DNA of 64,000 nt, taken from positions 186,001 to 250,000 of the forward strand of contig JAQGDQ010000095.1 in assembly GCA_030141605.1 (NCBI GenBank), given 5' to 3'. The notes under the pieces were generated by a model. It ran no database searches. It was given only the letters and a program-made list of their open reading frames with translations, and was not told where the DNA came from. The stretch is from Tubiluchus corallicola (Eukaryota > Priapulida > Priapulimorpha > Priapulimorphida > Tubiluchidae). The position numbers and the translations under genes were made by a program. Shown here piece after piece: positions 29,001-40,284 of the stretch; position 1 is the stretch's first letter; every line of letters begins with the position of its first letter.

Positions 29001-31382
29001 GCCCATGTAGTCAGCGCATCATTGAAAAACATTATAGTTACGATTCAGAACTGTTTTAGTCATGCCCATGACGACGAAACCACTTGCGAGGATACAAGGG
29101 CACCACCAACTGCAACTCAAGCACGCCAGTTTAGCATGTTTTACATGATTCCGTGCATCACACAGCAACAGATTTTCAATGTTTTTATAATAACAAGAAC
29201 TTTGTGAGCCAACTTCGTCACGAGATAATGAAGCAGCCAACTTTGAAGGAATTTTTGTAATTTTTGCAAATAAACAGACTTGTGTGATTTAGAAAAGTAT
29301 ACACTTTAATTTGTTAATTCACTTATGTAAATTAATATTTTAAAATAATTTTTCTAATTTTTAACTGCACAAAGGAATTCAGGCATTATTTCGTTTCTAA
29401 AATTGATTAAAAGCCTTTGCAGTGAATAGTAAGCTGATGACTCACATCTATAGCAGTAATACTACATCCATCGGTTAATAGGTTCAGTTGGTCAAATGGG
29501 TCAAAACACGTCGGTCTCAAAGTGAGTCTATTAAGCGACGACTCTGTACATGTATAGGTAAGACGCACACAGTTCCACGCATATTTGAACTAAACACCAA
29601 AATGCATTCAGCACTGTTTTAACAAATTAGCATTGTTGTCGAAATTATTTCAAAGTAACAGATTCATTACTAAAATGTGTATAATGTACAAACCTCATCA
29701 ATAAATGAATATAGTCATTATGTATCAGATAGCAAGTTTACCCTTATGATCTTTATATAATTCATCAGGATCTGAGGCATCTTTTGGCGCATGTAGATTT
29801 TTTATACATTTAACCTTCAAGGCAAATTCGATTGTGTCAATGTCTGTTGCCTCATCATCACCTAAAAACCAAAATTTTACTTCTCACAGAATTTGCCGAT
29901 ATGAAAAATCTTCCATCGTAAATCTAACTTCACTTGTCCTACTTTTGGTACTAACTAATAATCAGCATTCAGATTTTACTGTTCATGTAAGAATCCATTT
30001 AGTACTCCAAATTTAACTTGCACACACATTGTTAAATTTCTAACCGAAAAATTGACATTATTGGAATTCAAGGTTGTGGAAGATTAATACACTGTACTTA
30101 AATTTCATGATTATAAGTTTGGATTTTTTTATTAATTAGTAGGTGCGGGTACTGGCATTACTAAGATTTGGATGGTTGAAAAACATACAAGCTAAAATCG
30201 CTAAGCTGCTAAGGGACTAATTTGGGAACTCTTTGGCAAATCTTTTTTATATAAACTGCACTTAAGAAAATCTGCTATTAAATATTATATACTAATAAAA
30301 AGTTTGACATGATGGCTGGTAATTGAAATTATGAAGAAGTGCTGTCTCTAAGTGTTACCATTTAGTATACACCTACACAACTATGAGAATAAAAGCAGAG
30401 AATGCTCTTAGCTGATAACATTTTATTTTCTAATTTCTCACAATACATTATTTATTTGTAAACGGTATTTCTACAAATTGTGAGTACAGTAAAATGGCAC
30501 ACATTAACCTATGTATTTTCCAGATGCTTGATACACTGTGTTCCTATAAACTCTACTGGAAACATCTTTTCATTATTACTTTTTACACATAAGCTTGTTC
30601 TGCTACAGATTACCTTCTTGTCTATACTCAAATAACCTAGGATCAGCATAGATCGGTACTAAGCCAAGACGGTGTGCCAGCACCTCATCCTGTATAATTG
30701 ATGTGTTGTTATATATGAATACCTTTTCCACTGCCATTGTCGGAACCTATAATATCACAGTGCATCACATATAAAGTATCCACAGTAATAATTGAAAAAA
30801 GCTTTAAGAAAATAAATTAAATTAAATGTTATTGAACATAATGGTCACCTCGGCTAAAAGAATTCTACGGAATGCATTAGCAAGAGAAGCATCAATTCCA
30901 ATCATATCAAACTCCATTTCTAAATCAGTAAGGCGCTTTACGTCGATTCTGAAATTCTGTGAAAAATACTAAATTAAAAAAAACATTAGAGAGAACATTT
31001 TACAAATCAGACAAATGTTAGGTAGCAACACTTATTCAGAAACATCTAAAGAACCACTAAAAACCTTAATGCAGAGGTTACTAGTATAATAAAAAAATCA
31101 AAATGGAAATGGTAGCTATTAGTAAAGCGTAGTAACAATGCAACATTTACTGCTGAAATACAGTATCTGTATTGGTAACCCATACTAACATAAAAACAGC
31201 ATGATCCCAAGTAATTAACTCAGCAGATCACACATTTTTCAAAACTGTTCAGATATGATACAACAATCTTTCATTGTAGTATGGTACCTTTTTATAAAAA
31301 TAATGCTTACACTCTCAAATTTTTCTTGTTTCCAGCTGTCATCATATCCAAAACATGAGCCAGGAACATCTATACTGTGAGT
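23043..31382 (-). CDS. POLR1C: RNA polymerases I and III subunit RPAC1 (AC40), first exon not located
   Basis: Alpha-like assembly subunit shared by RNA polymerases I and III, nuclear. Nine exons on the minus strand: 31382-31311, 30956-30849, 30746-30614, 29861-29742, 28158-28109, 27622-27490, 26089-25970, 24914-24798, 23158-23043. Phases agree throughout; 322 residues plus TGA. Hallmarks in order: [60 protein letters not shown]-type [46 protein letters not shown], with a C-terminus close to human POLR1C. About 24 N-terminal residues are missing relative to human. They should lie in an upstream exon ending in phase 0, which I could not find. An in-frame ATG at 31398-31400 would instead give a six-residue extension. 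The introns host pogo-type relics and a tandem duplication. Confidence 0.95.
23227..23245. repeat. (AT)n microsatellite
   Basis: Short alternating AT tract in the last POLR1C intron. Confidence 0.7.
23700..24340. other. GC-richer unidentified segment in the last POLR1C intron
   Basis: This part of the intron is clearly richer in GC than its neighbours. It carries open frames on both strands (minus 23773-24087, plus 23858-24229). The minus frame ends with a [12 protein letters not shown]-like segment that faintly recalls the C-terminal tail of Ty3/gypsy-type pol proteins, but the match is too weak to claim. It may be an old transposon piece or an unrelated repeat. Confidence 0.25.
25161..25361. 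repeat. Tandem duplication, 104-bp unit, two copies
   Basis: Copy one runs 25161-25264 and copy two 25265-25361. Both start AAGGAAGGACTC and run through the same sequence with only about four substitutions. It lies in the POLR1C intron between exons 25970-26089 and 24798-24914. Confidence 0.9.
26793..26984 (+). mobile_element. pogo/Tigger-type transposase N-terminal HTH fragment
   Basis: The frame encodes a CENP-B/pogo-like N-terminal helix-turn-helix: [12 protein letters not shown], then [16 protein letters not shown]. This matches the pattern of a helix, a turn, then a STI recognition helix seen in Tigger and other pogo elements. The frame stops after 63 codons and the DDE catalytic domain is absent. 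It sits in a POLR1C intron on the opposite strand to the gene. An in-frame psq-type HTH of another protein is possible but less likely given the location. Confidence 0.55.
28440..29549 (+). mobile_element. Internally deleted pogo/Tigger-like DNA transposon
   Basis: Ends: 28440-28466 reads ...TCGCTTAATTGACTC, and the reverse complement of 29525-29549 reads ...TCGCTTAATAGACTC, giving imperfect terminal inverted repeats. Inside, near the left end (28867-28910), is a short frame starting [15 protein letters not shown], like the N-terminus of Tigger transposases. At about 28956-29060 a segment reads [12 protein letters not shown]...LKNI, like the catalytic DNC.AH region. Most of the middle is gone and frames are broken, so it is a non-autonomous relic. 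It occupies the POLR1C intron between the exons starting at 29742 and ending at 28158, on the opposite strand. Confidence 0.6.
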
Positions 31383-32465
31383 CTGGAAGGAATAGAACAT
31401 GTCATTACTCATTAATTAAAACTATATATATATAGGTACGCACAGCACTATGCATTAGCTAAAATACACAGTTATGTAATTAAGGTTAAATAAGCTTGTC
31501 AGATTTGCTAAATTAACGACTTGGTTCTCACAATTTATAATTGTGATTTATATAAAAGGTTGCTGCAAATTAAGCTTGAACTTACACACAGAAGGCCTTA
31601 TGCTGAGAATGACAAAAAATAGAAAAAAGAAGAAATTAGCAAAGGCACATGGTCAAGGCCCATTGACTGAAATAAAATTTTTCATACAATTTCCCGTGTT
31701 AATACCTGATATAACTTTTTAAGCATAACAGTATGGTACTTATTAGCAAACGACTCTACTTAACATGCATATCAAGTATGCACCTATTAGTTAAAAATTC
31801 ACACAATTTCCATTTGCACAAAGTTTCAAGTTTTACCAGTGCACCACTTATATAAACTACATCTCTGTAATCAAGTACTTTGCAACACTTAGCAACATTA
31901 ACAACATTTGGCATTCTAACAACATTCTAGCAAAATTCACTACTGTTACTAGGCCCTTTCAAAACATTGGGAGTCACATACTGAAACTAATTTTAATAAA
32001 AAACATAGTGTAGAGTACACTACAGACATTTTGGTGTATGATTATCTTGCAATTAACTTTTTGAGCAAATTTCGAGTATTTCTGCTCACTCTTTTTGTGA
32101 ATAGCAAATGTATTATGAGTGACTCAAACTGAAGCAGAATGAAGTAATTTTATAAACTAACAAACTCCTGCAGTGAGTGCAGTCCTTCTCGACTTTGCTG
32201 GCACACAACATGAAATTGGAAAATAAGTTCGGTAAACATGTGTGCAAATTAATATCTAGCTATATTGATGTCAAATTTTTGAACAAGCTTATAAACCTTT
32301 TACAGCTTATAATTTTACCCACTGCATTGCAAGACAGTATCCGTGCCATTATCCATACCTGCTCTAGGTCAATGCTTGTGGCAGGACAGCAACCTAGTTA
32401 ATTATTATATATTATCCACTACCTAAGACTAAGATGATAAGACTATGTTTTATTAACAGAGACAC

Positions 32466-32625
32466 ACAAAGTGAGTATGGCAGATGGAACCATAAAAATA
32501 AATGGTAATCCACTCGCTATGCAAGCCCAGCGTTGCTTAACTTTGGTTGCTAAGACTTTCCGCAGGTTTGTGAGCGCTCAGCTACATGACTGCATTGGCA
32601 TAAAGTAAAGTAAATTTATTTGAAC
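32466..32625 (+). other. Short GC-richer segment: SINE or RPS16-like fragment
   Basis: A 43-codon frame (32477-32608) includes GTIKINGNPLAM, which resembles the GLIKVNGRPLEM segment of ribosomal protein S16 as I remember it, but the flanking residues do not align well. Alternatively it is a tRNA-derived SINE: the segment is GC-richer than its surroundings, and it ends in a (TAAAG)-type tail (TAAAGTAAAGTAAAT at 32601-32615). The two readings cannot be separated by eye. Confidence 0.3.
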
Positions 32626-33169
32626 CCTGTATAAAATATTATAAAAATACAAAGACGTACAGTGAAGTTACTGAATAGTGAACATAGCTGAAAATTTATT
32701 TTCTCGTTTATCATAATAATGCAGAAGTTAGTGTGATGGAGTGAGACAAGGAAAGACCAAGATCCAATACTACAATGTATACCAGTTCTATATACTATAG
32801 TACAGCACTATACCAGTACTATATATTTCTAATTTCCAAAAGTACTCAATAGACAGTAAACTGTTTAACATACAGTCTAATCTCGGTAATGCAATTTTCA
32901 AGGATCCAAGATATATTTTGTATTAAGGGTGTTTCATACTATCCCTCAGGAGTCAGCTGGTAAATATATAGAGCAAAATATTGGTATGGAGGCAAGGAAA
33001 AACAATTTCGACTGATGTCTACGAAGAGTTCTAGAAGGTTGAGAAAAGAAATCATTTTCCCGCAAAACTGTTAAGCAATGAACAATTTTATAACAATTTA
33101 TGTGATCAACAGTGTCTCATCATTGTTCAAGAGTTGTTACATTTGACTGATCAATGTTATTTGCGAGAC

Positions 33170-33605
33170 CAACATATTGGTGCCGAGTTTTCAAGCAGGT
33201 TCTTAACCTACGTATACTGAGGTGACCATACAACATGCATATTGCAGGATAGAATGAACAGCTGCGTTATAAGGTGGGATAATTACAGATGCCTTTTGAG
33301 AGACAAAACATCGTTTTATCATGTAAAAACTTGGATTTACTTGAGAAAGTATATTATTGACATGAGCATTCCACTTAAAATCATTGGTAACAGTGATACC
33401 CAGATCTTTAACAGAAACTGTTTCTTTAATGGCACCATCCTTGAGTTAGTATAGGGGTTGGGACCAAGGTCTTGAGTTTTATTAGCCATTCATCACGCCA
33501 TCATTCAATATTATCCAGTTGAAACATGTATGTATCATTGTCATCCCAAGTTGGCCTTTAACTTTTAAGTCATTAACATACAAAGACAATGAAGTTCCAA
33601 AAGGT
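33170..33605 (-). mobile_element. LINE reverse-transcriptase fragment, inverted part
   Basis: Minus-strand translation, with breaks, gives pieces typical of a CR1/Jockey-like reverse transcriptase: SLSLYVNDLK, then KETVSVKDLGITVTND, HVNNILSQVNP, and a PYNAAVHSILQYA-like end. Stops interrupt it. It lies head to head with the plus-strand fragment at 33655-34190, and the two together cover consecutive parts of one ORF. Confidence 0.75.
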
Positions 33606-33654
33606 ACTCACTCAATTATGTCATAGATAAAGAATTGCAGTAGTAATTATTAAT

Positions 33655-34190
33655 CCCTATAAAGCTGTTGTTACCCTTTCTGGAAAATGCATTGGCTGTA
33701 TGGCCGCCCCGGTCTGGACTCTCAAGAATGCTCTAGAAAGAACTCAGGATTAACGTACTTCTCTTGCTATTGATTTGGATCCATCAATTTCTACTCTCGA
33801 GCAATGACGTGAGACTGTAGACCTTCTGAACTGCTTCACAATAATTAGTGGAAATACTATCCTGGCAGACGACTTTTTTCTAGGCCTCACGGAATTCTTC
33901 GTGGTCATGAGTCGAAACTATTTGTGCAACCAACTAGAACCAGCATCAGATCACACTTCTTTAGGTGTCGTGCAGTACAACCATGGAATCATCTTTCATT
34001 ATCAACCATCAATGTTTCATCAGTTAACAGTTTCAAAAGGCATTTGAGAGAAGACCGTTTACAGATAATTATCATCCTTATTTTTTGGATAGGGTGCTAA
34101 CTTTGTACTTCCAAGTAATACACTTTTCCCAACCGTTCCCCAGGTGTTCAAGTGTAAACAAAGAGGCAAAATTATCGTTATTATTATGAA
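33655..34190 (+). mobile_element. LINE reverse-transcriptase C-terminal part and 3' end
   Basis: Plus-strand translation, with stops and one frame change, reads PYKAVV...AAPVWTLKNALERTQ and then HFFRCRAVQPWNHLSL...VNSFKRHL. This is the typical C-terminal end of a non-LTR reverse-transcriptase ORF. An ATTATTATGAATAAC-type tail follows near 34175-34195. With the inverted fragment to its left it fits a single LINE insertion with 5' inversion. Confidence 0.7.
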
Positions 34191-34299
34191 TAACAAAATA
34201 CTATGAATGGCGTACGTTTGCAAGCCCATGCTCACTCATCCCAATTCGAGTCCTGATATTGTTAACTGATTCCATTATATTTTGCTTTGTAGAGTTGGA

Positions 34300-35229
34300 T
34301 GTTGGGCGCCAAGTAACCCACCAGCCGAAGTAGGACAATTGGCGTACATGGACTAGCCCAAGTAGGACGCGTCGTACATGGGCTGCCCAAGTTGGACACT
34401 AGAGCATTATTATAATTTATTATACATCTGATAAAATAAAAGAATTTTATTCTGAGCTAGAAGAATTAATATTTGCCAATTTTAATCTTCTTTGAAGTGA
34501 AATAAGTGCACTTTTTAGGCGATTCCAACGTTTGCTTAAGGTATATCGTTTTTTATTTTGTCTTGCTTCACAGATAGGCGATCCTTTTCACTCCTTCTTG
34601 GACAAATAATTGTTTTCTACTAAGTAAACGGGTTAGCGAGTTATGTGCTCTACGTAGTTTCTCTCTTTAAAGCATTAGATACTTAATTTAATGTTATGAT
34701 GATGTTAATGGAACTAATAATAATGATAATATTGTTGTAACAAATACATTTCTAAATTGTCAAGGACTATCCATCGTTATTATAAAGTTACTTTTTTCTA
34801 AAACAAATTTAGTTTTATGTTTTATTATGTAATAATAATAATAATAATAATAATAATCTTTTATTTATCTTTTAACACACACAGTTACAATACAATTAAT
34901 TTAGCAACAAAAATGTGAAGAAAGGGCAGCGAAAGACCAATTGGTCACACACCCCAAAACAAAACCACACAGTGTATTAGTGTTAGTACTGCTTATAATA
35001 AAAATTAAATTGTTAGGAATGACATAAAATTGATAATGATATGCTTATAATGTGTTAGTACAATTCATACACAGTAATAATAAGATATTAATAAATCTCG
35101 ATTCTCGACAGAAATCGCTAGTGAGCTAATTTGGGCTACCCATGTACGACATTGCCTTTCCGCAAATTTAGCAAATACGCTTTATCGGAAGTGTCCTACT
35201 TCGGCTAATGGATTACTCGGCGCCCTACA
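34300..35229. mobile_element. Non-autonomous TIR element with 5-bp target duplication
   Basis: The ends are inverted repeats: the left begins TGTTGGGCGCCAAGTAACCC and the right, reversed, begins TGTAGGGCGCCGAGTAATCC; the similarity continues through AGCCGAAGTAGGACA. TTGGA flanks both sides (34295-34299 and 35230-35234). Subterminal units of about 26-30 bp with GTACATGG-AGCCCAAGT-type sequence are repeated near the left end and once near the right. No transposase frame is visible. A second, partial, inverted copy is at 58099-58532. The superfamily is unclear; TG...CA ends with a 5-bp duplication also occur in LTR elements, but the long inverted ends argue for a DNA transposon. Confidence 0.75.
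34831..35095 (-). mobile_element. Nested insertion inside the TIR element
   Basis: The related copy at 58099-58532 runs straight through this point, while here about 265 bp intervene. On the minus strand the insert ends in AATAAAAGATTATTATT with an extended (TTA)n tract (34831-34858), like the tail of a SINE or LINE 3' end. No coding sequence is visible. Confidence 0.6.
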
Positions 35230-35612
35230 TTGGAAAAAGTAACCGACTCGAGGAGCATGTGTCATATGGTATCACGGTTTCCAGGCGAAAACAAGTGAAC
35301 AATCTTGGAGTAACACAATGAGTATTCACTAATCAGCTAACTAAATGAATAAATTTTATTTTTAATTGGTTCAGAACGTTAGAAATTTGTATTTATATTA
35401 TTTTACTTATAAGTGTTCTCAAAGTTTTTTAGAACAGAAATTAGCCTAGAAACTGCTATGTAACAAACCTAGATAATTTTGATCGGGTGATTGTAACTGG
35501 AAGATACAGTACGATCTTATTTTTACAGTTTGCCACTGTGGGTGTATATTCTAAAATTTTTATGCTGTTATTTATCAAGTAAAAGTATTGTTGAAAAATC
35601 AACTGTATCAGA

Positions 35613-38600
35613 ATGGTAAGCCTACGCACATCGTACAGCTGTATTCTAATTTACCATCTCCGTAGCCGATGTGTTAGTATTAAGTACGTAAAATTTTTAT
35701 GGTTTGGGCTTCAGTCATCGGTACACAGTGGCTATACTATATTTATATCACTCAGGGTCCTGTATAACCACATCATAAAGGAGCAAGCCGCAACGGAAAC
35801 TGTATCCTGTCAGGCTGTTGTTATTACACCTCTACATTGATTCCCATAATTTCTCTAAATTCGATCATTTGTCTGAGCTTAGCATTGGCTCTTATTAATG
35901 TGTTCGTGCCCACTTAACGTGAAGTCTTTGCTCATTGTATGATTTACAAACATTTTTAGCCACCTCACATTTCAACATATGTTCTGTCGTAACACATTTG
36001 TTCACACACAGTGGACACATCAGTGGATTGCATGTCAGTGCAAGGCAAAATTTAGTTAACTCAGTGTATCATTAAACAAAATCTTATTTTCCCACCACTT
36101 TTATTTAAATACTTGGTTGGTGTATTATGTTTTTAATGAAATCCTTATTTATTTCCGTGGAGGTATTGTGAGGCTTAAATGCCAATAACTTGCACTTCGC
36201 TTGAAGTTTTTGTGACTTGAAAAATACACAAAGGTGATAAAATTAAACTAATGATTTTGTGAAAACCATAATAATTGTGTATTACTGTGTGCAGAAAATT
36301 TTTTTATACTTTTTTCACAAACCATCACATATTTCTTACTAGCTAATTTGCTTCATAACTAGTATTTATGATTGCTGTATTACATGCCTATTAATGTGTG
36401 AAGAAAACATTTTTTACGTTTTTTTATAGATTCGATTTATATTAATCCAGAACCGAGCTGGAAAAACTAGACTAGCAAAGTGGTATATGAATTTTGATGA
36501 TGATGAAAAGCAAAAGCTCATTGAAGAAGTGCACGCCTGTGTGACAGTCAGAGATGCAAAACATACGAACTTTGTGGAAGTAAATGTCATTTTATACATT
36601 AGCCCTAAATAAAAGCTACGTTTAGGCTGCAATTACACTTTTTTTACTTTGCATTAATGATTTTAAAAAGCTTATTGCCATCTGTTCTTAGTTCCAATTA
36701 GTGTTTTTGCATTGTGACAAAATGTGACAAATATTCATTGCATGTATCATGTGATGGATATGATCTGATTTTTGGTTTACTACGCAAAAATTTTCAACAT
36801 TTTTTTAGAGAAGTCTATACAGTTCATCATTTTAGAACAAAAACTATAATTAATTAGCATACTATGAAATCACATTTGAGATGCTGCCTGCACTATGCTT
36901 CTGCTATTAAAGATGGTCAGTTGTCTACCAATTTCTTTCTGAGAGAGAATTTGTGATTTCGTAATACTATAAATAGTTTGAGTCCAGGTCTGATTTAAGA
37001 CCTCAAGAAATCCCAAGTACTGAAAAGATTATTACACCTATATGTGCGATTTAGAATAAAAGATTACTAAAGTGTAAAATGAAATTTTATCTTTCGAAAT
37101 GAAAAAACTTGCGGTAATATTTGTGTGCTTGCATATCAAAATCGTCCATGAGTCGGTAACTAAGCTTTTCTATTTATTCGCATATCCTGAATCTCCATTT
37201 CATGAGGATCATTTTGGTGCTAAGTTCACCGCTCTATGTTATTTCTAAGCTAAGATAATCCACGTTAAAGTTGAGGTGCCGGCTGAGCACTGAAAAACAA
37301 CACTTTGAAAATTGCTGTCAAAGTTGGCCATTGTTTTTTGTCAGGTTTCTAGAAAACGCTTAGCAACTGCACAAATGTTGGTTGCTATGGACTTTGTAAG
37401 AGCAGATTGGAGTTATGCTTAAATCCAGTAGATGGCTCTTCATGACGAAGATCTGGGCTTGACAACAAAAAAAAACCCGGAGCCTCCACGAACTACCATC
37501 GCTTTTGAAAATAAAAGTTTTTTGCAATTGCAGTACTAGTTTCTAGCATGAGAAATGGGTACAAGATTGTAAAATTAGATTTTTAGTATTTTTTTAACAT
37601 TTTCTTGATAATTTGATGTTAGAATATAAAAGTCCAACATATTTAGCATTTGTTTTTACAAAAAACAAAAAATTGACATTTGACCAAATTTTTGGTACAT
37701 TGTACTTTGAAGCATCATAACGTAGCTTTAACTATGCCGAGTTATGGACGGTTTTGGTTTGCTCGCACACATTTATTTACAGCAGTCACGTAGTCATCAC
37801 CTTCAATTATTTTCAATGATCAGGGCGAAGCTAATAGCTTTTTGCTCATGGTTGCAATACTTAATTGTATACATAACATTGTGGATCTGGTTAAATGCTG
37901 TAACTGTTGATACTATGCCATTGTGGTGTATAGTCAGGTGGGAGTCTTTAATTCTCTGCCAATAAGTTCCATTCAGGTTGAAATGGGTCGTGATACATTT
38001 CAGGATGGTCTTCCCAATACTGATCCAGTTATGTCTTAAAATGTGAAGCATCAGTGGCACACCATACCTTAGTATTTAATGAATTCTAATCATTGACAGT
38101 CCTGAACACAAACTTATTCCTGTTTCTGCATCTGGGCTTAATAACTTTATATCCAGAACCTTGTAGATTATTAGGAAAATAACGACCAGGCTGTAGTTTA
38201 GTAGATTGTTCTTGATACGAAACATCAGGATCAAATCACCTCTCTTCCTTCGAAGTCTCAATGAGGGAGTTTCAAATCCCTGATCTGCTCTGAATACGTC
38301 AGATGACTCGTGGCATTCAGTCTAGATGGATTCCATATGACATCTCTGTAGTCAAGGATAGAACGGAGAAATGTTTTGTATAAAATCAGAAACATCGGGA
38401 TACCTACGAAACTGAAAGTTCTTCTAATTAAGCAAAGCCCCTTTCTTGCTTTCTTGGTGACTTCATCAATATGTTGGTTAAATGTCAGCTTATTATCCAC
38501 ATATAGTCCAAGATCCTTTTGACACTCGATTTGCATTATGATTTTCTGTCCATCTGACCTATCACTCATGAAATAGTTAAATTTGTCATGGTTGTTCCCT

Positions 38601-40284
38601 AAATCTAGAGTTTTGCATTTATCTGTGTTAAATGGCATTTGCTATTCTCTGGACCATGCATACAGTTAAAAGCAACATTATCCTGTTTTCAGTATCACCA
38701 CATTTTTATAAGAGTTACCACAGTTTAAATATGTTATGATACAGTATATAATTAAGCAACGTCATGATATGGGCAGTGAGAAGCTTAGGCTGCTGAACAG
38801 CTCAGTAGCCAGAATCTCAATGCCAAACCATACTGTCATATTGCAAACAAACACAGAAGTTGCCACTCATATTCCCGTATATTTTAGTAAAAGTATATTT
38901 TACTTTTGGGTAAGTATTTAATTTGTAAAAGAAAACTGTGTTGGGCCTCTTTTCCCCTGAGGCCCTAAATACTGCTTAATTTGCTTGATGGTTAATCCAG
39001 GGCTGTTTGAGCATAACGTTGCATTTTCTACTTTTTGTAATTGTGATTACCACTTAGTGACTGATAAGGTAAATTAAATTTTTATTACTCGTTGTTTACT
39101 GCTGTATCATGTTGATTTTATCATACGATTTCATATATAAACGTTTTTGTGATTTGCTCAGATTAACATCCCTTCCGGGCCTTTGTACAGATTGAAAACC
39201 ATGGTAAAAAAGAACGTTTTGGTAATTTTTTCTTACTTGACACCTACCACTGAAAAAATTGTACATGTTACTTTTTTCCATCCATAACAATCCCTAGTAT
39301 TTTACTGCTGATATTTTTATTATTGAGTCCACAAATTTTGAACAATGTTTAACCATAACTAAGACTTCTTCAAGTTTAATTTAGAAAAGTGAGAAGTAAA
39401 TGCTCGCAACTTATGTTACTAACTTCTGTTGATCAGTCTAACTTGCTATCTATTCACCTGCGTAGCAGATATCAACTGTGTAGAGATTAAAATTAAACAA
39501 GTATAAAGATTAGAATAATTACCGATACTCCTGTATTGAATTAAAAAAAAAAGAACGAAAAAGTGGTGGTATATATTTTCCGACGTAATATACGAAATTT
39601 TTTTAACATTGCGACCGTGGAGGTCACAGAACTTTTACAAACTGTTTTTCTGCCACAAAAAATTGCATCCCTCATTGTCAAACACTAAGTTGACCTTTAA
39701 ATGGTTTTGTTTTTTTGTTTCAGTTTCGTAATTTCAAAATAGTCTATCGGCGGTATGCTGGCTTGTATTTCTGTATATGTGTAGATGTAGGAGATAACAA
39801 CTTGGCCTACTTAGAAGCAATACACAACTTCGTAGAAGTTTTAAATGAATATTTTCACAATGTCTGTGAGTTAGATCTGGTTTTCAATTTTTATAAGGTA
39901 ATGATCCTTTTACACCTTGATTAATCTCTTGTATTTACTGTTTACTGTTGTCTAGTTCATTTTGTTTACTGTGGTTGCAAAATTATCGTGCTACTTGTAA
40001 TTCTCGTTGTTACATTCAGTAAATTACTATTACTGTTACTGCTAATAGTTGTAGCAATAGCTTCTTTAAATCTTCCACTTTCAAAAAAAATCTAACTTTT
40101 ATAAATCACGATTTAGAAAGTTAAGAATGGTGTATGCTTGTAATGAGAATAAAATGCTGAACTATGTCTCATTAATTTGCAGGTCTATAGTGTGGTAGAT
40201 GAGATGTTTCTAGCTGGCGAAATACGTGAGACAAGCCAGACGAAAGTATTGAAACAATTACTTATGTTGAATTCTCTCGAGTAG
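35613..40284 (+). CDS. AP2S1: AP-2 complex subunit sigma
   Basis: Small sigma subunit of the AP-2 clathrin adaptor, which recognises dileucine cargo signals at the plasma membrane. Four exons: 35613-35615 (the ATG alone, then GTAAGC), 36430-36579, 39724-39897, 40183-40284; 142 residues, the same length as human AP2S1. The sequence is nearly identical to vertebrate AP2S1: starts [20 protein letters not shown], includes [19 protein letters not shown] and ends [10 protein letters not shown]. This fits AP-2 rather than the AP-1 or AP-3 sigma subunits. Exon 1 is inferred from the perfect ATG/GT junction, the exact length and family knowledge; the promoter is not identified. The second intron (36580-39723) hosts a LINE fragment on the other strand. 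Confidence 0.95.
37865..38645 (-). mobile_element. LINE reverse-transcriptase fragment
   Basis: The minus-strand frame 38638-38258 reads [12 protein letters not shown], then [36 protein letters not shown] and [17 protein letters not shown]. This is the thumb-side part of a CR1/L2-like reverse transcriptase. After a frame change it continues with LRRKRGDLI (38240 region), and a degenerate end reaches about 37865. The ORF is broken and the element truncated. It lies in the second AP2S1 intron, antisense to the gene. Confidence 0.8.

Larger units (their letters stand above)
31383..35612. other. Region upstream of the readable POLR1C exons
   Basis: About 4.2 kb that should hold POLR1C exon 1, the POLR1C promoter and the AP2S1 promoter, but it is mostly repeats: a SINE- or RPS16-like piece, a LINE with an inverted part, and a TIR element with a nested insertion, listed separately. 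I found no minus-strand exon resembling the conserved POLR1C N-terminus. Confidence 0.5.

Noticed and set aside
31680-31725. Minus-strand MLKKLYQ followed by a GTATTA donor, another candidate POLR1C first exon.
   Set aside because: Too short and without any conserved residue; the donor is weak.
32345-32400. Strong minus-strand donor GAGCAG/GTATGG upstream of POLR1C.
   Set aside because: No ATG in frame before a stop, so at best a 5' UTR splice; not supported by sequence alone.
39231-39290. Minus-strand ATG frame ending at a phase-0 donor (CAA/GTAAGA), a possible POLR1C exon 1.
   Set aside because: Residues do not resemble the POLR1C N-terminus, and it lies inside an AP2S1 intron, far upstream.
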